From: Saccharina japonica
Lineage: Eukaryota > Sar > Phaeophyceae > Laminariales > Laminariaceae
Assembly: GCA_008828725.1 (NCBI GenBank)
Contig: MEHQ01003716.1
Span: forward strand, 194,843 to 258,842
Length of the DNA stretch: 64,000 bases
Direction of reading: 5' to 3'
The notes under the pieces were generated by a model that was not told where the DNA came from, made no database searches, and worked only from the letters and a program-made list of their open reading frames with translations. Position numbers and translations under genes: made by a program. Shown piece after piece: positions 32,930 through 44,700 of the stretch. Position 1 is the stretch's first letter; every line of letters begins with the position of its first letter.

Positions 32930-35570
32930 GTAGTTCTGAACTATCTTAGCCAGGGGTTCTCTGATCTCGAGGTACCCACTGTTCCTGGACTTCCCCCTGG
33001 GGTCTGAGAGGGGCATGGAGAACAGCAAACCTGACGGCAAGCTGCATATGCCACGGCCGTACAGTACGTCTGGTGGCCTCGACTTCATGTTGTAAAGGGA
33101 AACATCTTGCGGCGATCGTTGCGTGCATGAACATTTTAGCCCCGTGGTTGGGTACAGCAGTACCTGGTATGGTGCAATCGTTGAAATCACTATTTGTGAT
33201 GTACAACCTCTCTCTTTGTCCTTGAAGTATGCCTGGTAGTGTTTTGAGCTTGTTTTTTATGTTGTCATTTTGCGTTAGGTGTAAAACAAATACAACGCAG
33301 TGCGATACGAAAACCACCGCACACTTTTCAACGTGCTCGTATAGCGCGTCGCGCTGTATGCATTCATTTTTACAGCTATATCGGTAAATGCTGTCATCGT
33401 GCAGAATGTATGTATATGGGCAGGAGCTTGAACGATCACATCTATCTCCGCTCGCATTGTGCATTCTTCCAGTGGCCACACGGACGTACTTGTGAGACGA
33501 CCAGCACGCTAACCAACGCGTGCTTGTATGATTTATCTATATAATACGTACTAGAGTAGTGGTTGCAATGTAGTATATTATATGTAAATACGCCCGATGC
33601 ATCTGTATATATATATATGTACCAGTACAGCATTGACGCTAGTATTGTGTTGTGCTTTTCATCGTGCACAGCCCACTGTTGGCTGTAATTTTGTGGTATC
33701 AAACGTCACCCGATTCCAAGCACCGTTTAGACGGTCAAATGTCGTGTTATAAGTGGTAAACCCAGCCTGCATCTCCTACGGCCGAATTGAGTAAGAGCGG
33801 GCTCCCTCTGTGCAACCACTTCGAACAGTATAGCAGGCAACCGGTCAATACATTTTTTTTGTAGTACTTGGTCTTATTTTTTACTGGTTTCCGAGGCGAG
33901 CCTTGCCGACAATGTATGTGTGTCAATGGCAGCATTCCTCATTGCCTGGTGTATTGGCTAGCAATACGTGGAGTCTGCGGACTGGAAACAGTTCGACAAC
34001 GAACACGAATTGAGTGCGACATGGCGCACGCTGCACGACACGAGGACGTCGAACTTACCATGCATTCTCCACCATTGCAGAAGGACACTGTGTGCAAGAC
34101 AAAGGGACGAAGAGATTTACGTTACAGCCGTCGGTTAATTGTATCTCCTTGGCTGGAGGTTAGAGTTGGGGGGTTTATAGTTGTGTTCGTCTCGCTCACC
34201 GGGTGTGTCGACCATTTCCTCCAATAAGGGGAAAGCTACCCTCCACCAGCATGCGTTTGGCCCTACAGCTGCACGCTCCGTCTACTAGATGGATGATGGG
34301 GTACCACCTGTAATGGGCTCGAGAGCGACTTCCGTGGGTGACAAGTGCTTAAACGAAGTGAAATTTCGTTCCAGTTCTCAGTGGAGTTATTGGTGATACT
34401 CGTGGTGTCACGTTTGAGATTGCGCGTCTGCACATCGCGACGACAGCAAGCAGCCGTGCATTCCGCCAGTCACATATAACTCAGCGTTCGTTCGGAGGGG
34501 CGGGGTGACTTCTATGACACACATGACTAAAATTCGGGAGTTTACTACTAATAGCACTTCGTGCGAACACGGTGAAGTTGGCGTTATCAACTCATGTCGT
34601 ACGGCAGAATTGTACGGCGTATGGCATGTTCTACCGTTGCTTCCCACTGACACCGAGCTCCGCAAATAGTCAAGGGAACTTTCCCCTTGCTGAAACGTGT
34701 CGAATCAAACCCCGGTACTAACATGTAATTTTTCTCGGGAGGGACAAGTGCGGTTGGTTAAGCTCGTTAGAACACGACCAAGGGTCCACTTCACGCTTTA
34801 CGTGTTAGCGCGTAGTTGAGCGGAAGTGGCGGGGGTTCGTTCAAGGCTAGAGGGCGTCAGGGAGGTGTTAAGTTTCTCAACAGTTTCCAGAGAGTTGTTA
34901 TCTCAGGAACTGCGTTTTTGTAGCGTAAGTAAAACCTGGTGATCTAGCAACGGAAAATATTGATTACCAGCCAACGGGTACACCTACCTACGATTGACAG
35001 TTTAGAAACTCTGATTTCCTTGACCGGTTCATCGTGCTCTGTAATATGTATTTTCAAATATCCACGTGTATACTACGCTGCCTACATAATCGTTGACGTG
35101 CTTTCGATGAAAAGTAGGATTCACGTGTCAGGCTGTTTCTGGCGCCGCTTGCTGTACTCTCTACTACACATGACGGCAATTGTCACACAGCTTGCAGCTG
35201 TCGACAACAAGCCCGTTGTATTGAAGTGTTCACGCAGGACCACGTTAGAATTCTGACAGTAGCAATGTGCCCTTTAGACTGAGAACGTCGTATGTTCGAC
35301 ATCTGTCGACACACAACCATATACGATATCGATACGTCTCTCGGTCCACGGGGTAGCGACTATCATATACCACAGCCATGGATAAAAACGCAATAATCAT
35401 CAACACTTTTGGACTTTCCATGCACGTCGGGGATCTGTCTCAGTGTGACATGATTTAAACAAGGGCAGTCCGTCGTGATCACAACTGAAGCCACCACGGG
35501 AAGGTCAACGACAAGACGTCACATACTTGCTCGAAAAACCATTCACGACGTTCGAGTCTATATATGACAA
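32930..35570. other. No gene seen
   Basis: Short open frames on both strands without recognisable domains (for example 32946-33479, minus) and an AT microsatellite near 33605-33620. A weak tRNA-like A/B-box pair occurs near 34748-34850. Confidence 0.45.
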
Positions 35571-35788
35571 CCCGTGTGCGACGATAGAGGTACGAGCACG
35601 TTTCGGCTGAAAGGTTATCTGAATCATGGGAATCAACAGCCCAAAATCGTCGGAATTGCATTCTTGTGTAGCAATTGTTTAATCGGGTAGCCCTTTTTGC
35701 TTCATTCAAAAAAGTCGTTTCGGTGAGGTATAGAGATCCTCAAGTGAGGAGCTCAGAGTTTACATGGGACGCTATCGCAGCCTGCGTC
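35571..35788 (+). mobile_element. Diverged, shortened MITE copy
   Basis: Left end CCCGTGTGCGACGATAGAGG, interior AAAATCGTCGGAATTGCATT and TATAGAGATCCTCAAGTGAG, right end GACGCTATCGCAGCCTGCGT then C. About 218 bases, so internally deleted. Confidence 0.65.
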
Positions 35789-37572
35789 TGGCCCCGAATG
35801 TCAGACATTTTGCTGAGTTACCTAACGTGCGTTGGCGAGAAAGGGACGGCAATGAGCTGGCCCAAGCCTTCTTGTATGTTATCAGGAAAGAGTAGGGGCA
35901 CTACCTGGCCAATGCTACGGTAAGGGGGATGCAGATGAAGCCTATAGTGTCACCCGCCCGTAGTCACTCATCCGAGTGCTTATTCTGAATATTTATAGGG
36001 TCTACCTTCTTTTGTTCTAGTTGGGTCTACCTTCATTTCACTATTTCGGACGTTGTCCAAGGCATGTACTGACATGCGAATGCTTGTCAAGCTTCGCTGG
36101 CAATGGGGTTTCAAGTCTATGTGCGAGTCAAGCCCACACTCTAAACGCGATAGTAGTGAAAATCGAGGTACTGTAGAGCCTATACTGCCTCGCAGCAGGC
36201 ACATAATTTCGTTCAAGCTCTTCGTTAGAGCGGGGATCTAGACGGCAATCAACGATCAACGACGGGATTTTCTGAAGACATATTCAACCTGTTATCCCGA
36301 TATTCTGTAGAAATTCCAAGGGGCTGAGTATCTTACAAAACCCACTGTAACGCACACATCAGATCCACAAGTATTGATCTTGCTAGTCGGAGAGCCGCGT
36401 CCACAGGACATTTGCGGCTCAAGCGTGGCACCCCTCACACCTTGGTGTAGCACCATACTCGTTTGGCACGTACATTGGGACACTACTGCCTCCGCATCAT
36501 TCGTGATATATTGAGCCTATTGAAGCCCTCTCTACACCTACTACTAGTCATACTTCTCAAAGTCTTCTCCGATCCACGACCAAACACAAGAAGGAACACC
36601 GGTGGTTTTCACACAGAGACGGACGAACGCACTCTAGACAGTTTTTTTCCGAACGAAGTATAGTTCGAACATTCTGGGTAACACATAAGTACCGTCCCTC
36701 TAGTGGGAAACTGCCATGCTCGTCCAAACGTTTTGTTTTCCCGGTTCTTGTTATATTCTGTCTTATGAGTGGGCTACGTACAAACGGAAGAATAGTACAG
36801 TACCATCACTACGACATTTAGCAACCGAGGTCCAACATCATGTCGTATATCATGTCTCCCACATGAAGTCATCGGGCATAAGTAATTGTAATCTCGATGT
36901 CATATCGTATCACTTCTTTGACGTGAAGTCATCGTATGGAACCAATTGTACTGCAACGTCTCAGTTCCTTGAATTATCGAGTCGAATGTCATTTGTCCGG
37001 CGTATGTCGCAACAGTATCACATCGAACAACGTCCGCTGGATGGGCAATCTTCGAAGATGAACTAATGGCTAGGCCATTGAAGACTGAGTCCCTCACGCA
37101 AGTCGACGTGAACCCTACGTAGTTTCATTGTTTGACGAAAAACTTTTTCTCCCTTTCTGTGGCGAAAGTAGTATTGTTTTTTTCTGTAGTATACTAGGAG
37201 GGTCGCTTGCAGCCCATACTGTTGTATTCGGAAAAGTGGATTCAATGCGGTAAAAAACATGAGGGACATTCCGACGTGCATTGAACTGCAAATCGTCGAC
37301 TTTTTCCCCGTTTTTTTTTGTTTTTGTTTTTCCCATCCCATCCATCATCTTGGCCCTTCTTTTTTCTCTCCCTCTTTAGTTGTACCTCAGATGTGGGGTC
37401 ACTAAGTACGCTCGTCTCCTCCCTCCCCATTACAGTACGTGTCTTATATTGTTTTCTCAAGAAGGTTTAAGCACTTTATTCCCTTGTCGACTCGCGTTGA
37501 ATTCCGCTACCCACGGCACGGAGGCGCTCTCAGCAAATACGTTCTTTTTATTGTTGCAAATATGGTCAAACT
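35789..37572. other. No gene seen
   Basis: An imperfect internal repetition at 36839-36950 (GTCGTATATCATGTC..., ACATGAAGTCATCG versus ACGTGAAGTCATCG) is the only structure noticed. Open frames are below about 120 codons and unassignable. Confidence 0.4.
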
Positions 37573-37649
37573 CTCGCCACGGTAGGATTTAAACTCGGAT
37601 ACCAATGCTTGTTGTGTTTCAAGCTTGACCACTAGACCACGGGGGCGAG
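37573..37649 (-). tRNA. tRNA-like sequence, probably a pseudogene
   Basis: A 77-base minus-strand segment opens CTCGCC and closes GGCGAG, forming a 6-bp acceptor-like stem. It carries an A-box-like GTGGTCTAGTGGTCAAG, a GCTTG/CAAGC anticodon-like stem and a B-box-like GAGTTTAAATCC. The anticodon loop has 8 bases and the T stem pairs badly, so function is doubtful and no isotype is assigned. Confidence 0.4.
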
Positions 37650-40600
37650 CGGTATGCGTTCGTATATTGAAGTTTTATAACAGGTGCATGTTTCGATTGA
37701 AGTTGGAGTTAGAACTAACAATAATACCAATGCATCTGTGTTTATTAAGAAGGTACGCGCATCGAAAGTAGACATTACCTTATTGACAGCGCGTTACTAA
37801 GGTTGTCACTTCCATTCAGACCCTAAATAAGCCGTCCTTCCTTGGCGCGATACATTCTACAGTAGGAGTAGAACCGCGATATTCCGAGCTCCATAATGTC
37901 GGGAGCCCTGCCCGACACCCAACAGCAGGCGAGAGATACTATGTAAGTGGGAATCAATGCAGGTTGAGCGAGCTAGAGGTAGCTACTTAACGCAAACTGC
38001 AGATGGCACTAGCTCGCTAGCTGCTACCGTAGTCACCACTGTATGCTGATGTTGCTAATGCATCTCGTGCTGCGGCTGTTGCTGGTTCCGCTCAATCTGT
38101 TAATTTATGCTGCTGTTCGTCATTCTATACCTGCCACCCGAGGTATTATTGGTGCGAACAATGATATATATAATACCGATTGTCTCTTAATATGAACGAA
38201 AATACGGTTGCTTTTGTGCGGCCTGGGCTTACCTAAACCATATATCTCCTGACTACTATTGCCACGCGCAGAGCCGCAAGTGGGCCTCAGCCTACCGGAT
38301 TGAATCTCCCGTTCTACATGCGTGCAGTATTGGAGGTTTATGTGATACTGTGTGGCTTCGATCTGTAAATGTTTTCATCTTCGCTGAATGCACATAAAAG
38401 GGTAGATGCAATCACTACAAAGACCTAATGATTGTTCTCGTACTTGCAAACCCGACGTTTTCGGTTTGAGTGCTACAGCGGCACGAGTGTACGGAGTCGT
38501 ACTTTTTTTATAAATTGCAGCTTCCTGTACTGGGCCCCTATATCCCAGGAAGAAGACGCACATGAGTTATGATGCTACCCGTAGTCGTACTGTTCTTAGT
38601 TCGTGCCGGTATGCCGTACCCGCGTACTCAACAACCCTATACGGGTATTATTCAATATGAAACACGACTAAGAGTACTGTTCTTCACGTCGTGCTGAAGG
38701 GGTGTGACCAATGAGAGCGCACGTGAATTGTCACCTCTGCTGGTAGAGGGGAGGTATTTAATACATCGGGGTGTTTCGAAAGTTAAAGAGTAGTTTTATT
38801 TGCCTTTTTATCAAGTCTCCGGAAAGTGCGAGATTGTGAACTTAAGCAAAGTCCGATCGATCTCATCAGGAGGCGGAAACGTTTAACCTTATGCGTGAGA
38901 GACCTGAAGGCAAACACCGGGGGGGGGGAGGGAGGACACCTGTGACAACGAGTTGAGCCGTTGAACGTAACACAGGTGGGCTATATTGTGGATAACGTAA
39001 TGAAAGCGGCCAGGTCGAAAAATGTCACCACCGATGCAGAATCGCGACATATTTAAAACAGTTTCGTTTTGTTTTAAACTTTATTGTTCAATTCGATAAA
39101 GCCGGTGAGGAGAAACCAGGTTTAATGTTCGTGGGAATAATGCTGGCACAAGCTTTGCCCTCGGCTTCGTTGATACATTTCCTTGCGCACCATGTTTTTA
39201 GCGTTGAAAGCTGGACTTCTGCCTCATAAACGTCACGTGATATACGAGCACCGCGACACAGAAGCAGTGCATCAACTCAGCCAAGAGCGCATTTATATAT
39301 AAAATCGACCCTTTGAGCTCAAACCAATTTCGATTTTTGACAGGTAGATGGAATGTTCTCCGCACAACTGATAGGCCAGGAGGACACAGACGGGATATTT
39401 CTTTGATTCGGGACTTCCCTGGTCCCGACTTCCCTGGATCAAACCATAATCGACGGCGACGCAGTTATGTCGACGCCGTAGAGTCTGGTTCTTGGGGTGA
39501 CCTACATCTCCCTTGGCCACGGTGTGCCATTCGACATTAAATCCTAGGCGAAACCTTTGAAAACAATCAGTCGACATCCTAGCTCCGATCGAGTATGATG
39601 ATATGAGCGATTTACCAAGAGGCCGTAGTCTACCGTCCGCCCCACACGCCTGCATCGAGGCGAGGACGGCGTCTACGAGACGCAGTGTGTTGCGGGACAT
39701 AACGAGGTCTCTTGGGTTATGCCTGATTGTGGATGCCATCACGACAAAGCCGCTGGTCGGCATTATCTACCCTTCGCGGTGGCCTGCTCGTGGCTCACCG
39801 AGATTCGAATTACATGAAAGTATCTGGCTGTAGGAATGGTGCTAGTCGTCACTGCGTAAGTGATCTTCGTTCGAAATCGAAAACAAAATGTTATGAATTC
39901 CCTGCTGTAGTCTGTGCAACCAGCACGAATACCTTGCCACCTTGTCGCAGTGATAGCTCCATACGCTGACCATAACCACGGGCTCTTAAGGAACGTAACA
40001 GAGGATAACATTGATACCCGGGGCATAACATCCCTTTCCCTCTTCGCGACAAAAGCGCAGCCACTACCTGCTGAACACCTAGGCGTGGGCAACTCGACGA
40101 CGTATCGTTTGAAGACGCGACGATAGCAGTCATGATCCTGCTCCACATGCTGTGTACTTCTGCGTACTTCGTATATGCGTGACCCTACGGCGAACAGGGC
40201 GGGTAGATACTTACATGGCGCTCACTAGGAAAATTGTTATGCACACGCATCGATATACAGTACACCATAAACTGTCTGCAGACGCATGTTATGCCACAGT
40301 GGTCTTGATCGCATAGCCCTGTGAGACACTAAACTGCCAGGTATCAGGTACGTATCAATCCTCCCAGGTGAATACATCATGTATTGGTGGATACGATGCG
40401 ATATGCACAGTTGTCCCCCAGAAAAATGCACAACCGAACATCCAAATGCGTTTCAACGGTATGGATACGAAGGTGTGAGTACTACCGAGGCTGGAATGTA
40501 GTGTGGGAAATAAAAAATAAAACAAACGTTCAGTACATACCAGGAGTATACGGCTGAAACTAGCACCAAGTGTGTTTTAGATAACGGTTCGAGCAGAACG

Positions 40601-41505
40601 TTCAACAAGAATCGTTTAACACACCGGGTAGCAACAGCGAGTTTTCTGGTACGCAAATAACCTGTGTGAAGCGCGAGAAACAATCGCATCACAATCCGCA
40701 GTCGCTTTAAGACGTGAACGGCCGACCCATTCAAAATTCGGAAACGGTCTCCCTCCTGCGTCTACTGTGGCCGATATCTAGTCGAATATCCCCTTACTAC
40801 TATTCGACGACGAATAACAAAGATGACATCGTCTCGAGCAGTTGCGCTCCACCAATACGGCGAAAGCGACGGTCGAACCGAGAGTGATACAATATGTCTC
40901 CTGTCCGGCCGTCCCCGCCGAGAGGGCACGCAATATTGTCCTGACATATCCCGCTACATCGTACGTACCGCACCGAACAACCGACTATGAAACACAAAGT
41001 TCACGCCTCCCATGACAGAGCACCTTCGAGAGGTAGGTAAGGTACCAACAAACGTTGTTGATGCGTCCGGCATTGCTTACGATGCCGGGCGCTTCTTCAG
41101 TCGGGGAAGACCGTCTTAGAAAGGACTCGGGCTCTTACGGACTCAATATACTGCGAATCACATGGCTTGACTGACAAAACGAATTCCAACGTCGCCTCTC
41201 TCCTCTCCTTTCAAAAATGCAACCCCCCCCGCCTCCCCCTCCCCCGGTTATCCTGCAAGATCCCTTCTCCATTTCCATCGTCAGAAAGGAAATGCAACAC
41301 AGCTATACATCCTTCCACGTTGTGCCTCTGTTGTTTCATGCCGTTGCCCGAACAAAATGTGTCACCCTTACTCGTCCTTCGGCATGCCCTCTGATATCTC
41401 GTTGCCAACACGAACTGTGGCTCCTCAAGTCTTCCTTCGACAGTTTCTCCGTCGCTTCGTTGTCAACACAATGTATTCCACCTTCCCAGACTACTCGAAT
41501 GTGCG
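37650..41505. other. No gene supported; 3' flank of gene C at right edge
   Basis: Includes a G-run followed by GGGAGGGAGG near 38920. The longest open frame (39293-39763, minus, 156 codons) has no recognisable family. The last few hundred bases should contain the 3' UTR of gene C; a C-rich run lies at about 41222-41245. Confidence 0.4.
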
Positions 41506-41702
41506 TTAGGCGACGGAGATGGAAATATAAGCGACGGGGTTGTTCCAGTCGAAGTCGGCGGCCGAGAGGTCTCCACCAACTTCTTGGAACCCGCGGTGGA
41601 GGTGAATAAACCCCTCTGCCGGTTCGTCCTGTAGGTTGCCCGATGTGGCGTCGCACGCTGGGCCCGGGACGTGACTGCAAAGCTGGTTGTTCACCTCGGT
41701 AC
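41506..41702 (-). CDS. Gene C exon 6 (C-terminus and stop)
   Basis: After acceptor AATCACTACAG it encodes TEVNNQLCSHVPGPAC, EPAEGFIHLHRGF, ADFDWNNPVAYISI and SVA, then TAA. It is 9 bases shorter than in genes A and B because the C-terminal tail is trimmed. Confidence 0.9.
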
Positions 41703-44700
41703 CTGTAGTGATTGTATTTGATTGTGTTGAGTATGTCGGATATGGTCTTTCAATTGGAGTGAGTTTGTAAACCAGTTAAAGTCTTCGATTGCAGCGGTGT
41801 GGAGTTTGACAGCGACACTTCACTTCCCGCCTCGGAACAGTTGAAAAGCTTTATCAGTTGTTATTCTCTCACCGCCTCGAACGGCATGCGTCATCGTTGT
41901 ATGACATGTTCTGAGATGTAAGTGCGAGTACATTCAATTGTTGGGATGGGCGCCGGTGGCGTCAAGACCGTTCGGCGTTTCTAAAGGGAGAGACATATCC
42001 CCAAAACTTCGACGATCACTGGACCGGCCACATCAAACACCTCTGCCCTCGATAATTGTGGGTCCGGCGTCCGCACAACCGACAAAATAGAAATATGATA
42101 AGGACTACGGTACTCGGCAAGGAGAAGCAATGCATAGGTAATCAATTGCGTACCTTGTAACTAGCCATTTTAAAATAGGTTACTGGGATCACCGGTTAGA
42201 CGGTCGCCGGTCCCCGGTGTATGTCCCTCCCAAAATGTTAACAGCTTCTTGGCGAAAGAAGGAGGGCGGACACAACCTCACTAGTTTAAAGGGCCTTACT
42301 CACTACCCATACATACACTTCTGGCAAATATCCGACGCACCTATTAAGCGTGGTTACTGCTGAACAGCCCGCTTTGTGAACTGAACCTCACATACTTGAC
42401 ACACACAATTAACAAGAACAACAACTATTGCAACAACATCAATCAACATGTTATCGAAATTATTTAGCAATGTGTTCCGGAAGGCACACAGATGGAAAGG
42501 ATGAACAGACTTCCTTCCAAGTTTATGCCTTCAGCGTATTCCACACGGTCTGTTGTACGTTGGTTTGGTAGTATAGTTGAACGGTCATCAACAAGGGAGT
42601 TTCTATACACCAGCTGCGAGTGGAAAGTGTGTTAGGAAGGCAACTACACAGCTTTTTGCCATGATTTTTTAGCGTTAAAACTCCCACCAGATGAGATGAA
42701 ACATATAGTGATACAACTAGCGGAACCATAGAGCTGCTGGAGGTATTGGTTCGAATCTCTTCGAGATGATTTGCTTGACCCCGAGAATAGAGGCGCTCTG
42801 AGAGAAGAAAATAATAATGATTTCGCGTGTGGAAAACGAACCACCGCGCCTTCCTCCCGTGTGCTCAAGAGAACAATACTCTGGAGCGACGAAAATTCTT
42901 GGTTCCGCTTAAACACGATTGACGATATCGGCAAACGCCCTCTGTACTTTCCAGGGTCTAAGAAGATATATTTCGATGGACAGCAAATAGGTAGGTTTGG
43001 GTCTTGTTTTAGGCTACTCTAGGTTAAGTGTGTGAAGTTCCTTCCCGACCGTGTCTAATTGACTATTCTTCTTTCTTCCGGACATTGTACACGAGCCTAC
43101 TATAAGCCATTCTCACGTGGAGCCGCACAACATCCAAAGGGTAAAGATACCTCACACTCTTGTCACACGTTAAAATGCGAAACAAACCAGAGGGGTGAGG
43201 TTTCGCCACGGTTATAGAGAAAAGACATATGAATTTTGCGTTGAAGGGAGGCAACATGACGAAAGGATAGGTGGATCCATGGGGAATTTTAGTTGGTGAA
43301 CGCGTATAATGTTGAGAATGGTACGGGGACGTACACGGGATTCGTTCGTCCCGTGGTCCCCTGAACTATCCTGTGTGCATCCTTACCGGCGTCGAAGGCA
43401 TCGGCTTTGACCACAGACCCTCCGATATCCGGAATCATCGAGTTTATGCCGAAGAAGCCATCGTTAGTGTTGACTGCCACACAAAGCAAACGAGGCGAGG
43501 GGATATCGCAACCACGACACGGATTGACAACAAGGGGGAGCATATAGTGGTCTGACGGTGCGCAAACCGGGCCTATGTATCATATATTGCGACAAGCTAG
43601 TACGTTCTGCACAAGGATAGGGGGGTATCAGAGGGTTGGCTATGTTGTTCTCATAGAAAAGTCAAAATACCGCCACCAGTTCAAACGAACATGTGAAACA
43701 ATCATGCTCAAGCGCCTACAGGATCCAGACGTTGGATATTATGTGAAATAATTTGTGTATCGAACGGTCATTATTTAAACGACAATAGGTCGAACTTGAT
43801 TCCAAAAGCGAAATGAACGTTTTGAGAAGCCCGTAAAGGCTTTTTCTTGGCCAAACAAAACAAGGCCCCGTGTTATATTCGATCGCCTAAACCATCATTG
43901 ATAAGCGACAGAGTAGACAAGAAACCGAGGCCATCGTCATTTGATGTGCGTAAGGCCGACCATGTCAAATATGGAATGTGGCAGTATATCCTGCAAAATC
44001 GACAAAGGCGATCACAGACGGTGTCTTAATTCATTAGTTTAGTTGTACGCAAATATGCTGTTGTTTACACCGGACACGCGTGGTACGATGGCGGTAGCGC
44101 TGCATAGAAAAAAAGCAACTAGTGACCACAGTCTTCACACGTAAACATTCCCCGGCATCGCTGGAGTACTATGAGGGTTCTACAATATTGTCGACTAATG
44201 TACCTAGTCCCGGACATTGTTCATCGAGTAATGCAAGCAGTCATCATTGCCCTGTGGCATGATGCCTACTCGACTCAACAGCTCTCGAACCGTACACCGT
44301 ACTGCGAAAACCGCGCATCCACCATCACGAGCTGAACCAACCGTTTTTACTTTAGAACCGAATATGCCATGGAATATTTGTATTTCCCCCTTACCCAACG
44401 TGCGACGACCCGGAATATTAGGGATGCGACGGTAAATGTTCATACGATTACGGCCAAGCACGACATGAGAATACCCCCTCAGCTTCCCCTCAGCTTTCTG
44501 ACCGTCGTGAACACAATGTCCGGGTATTGGTTCTCGTCATACAATACAGAAACACTTCACGGAGCAACTCGAAGGTATTCCATGCAGATATTCCATGCGT
44601 TGCGTAGGTGGTATGTAGAAATACATACCGATCATGTTGGTTATCGTGAACAAACGACCGTCCGTGCGGCGGTTCACGTTGTAGGTACGCACCAGCAAAT

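Noticed and set aside
34748..34850. A third tRNA-like segment
   Set aside because: Only loose A- and B-box resemblance with no acceptor stem; too weak to list as an RNA gene.
39293..39763. 156-codon minus-strand open frame, considered as a retroelement fragment
   Set aside because: No reverse transcriptase, integrase or protease motif is visible.
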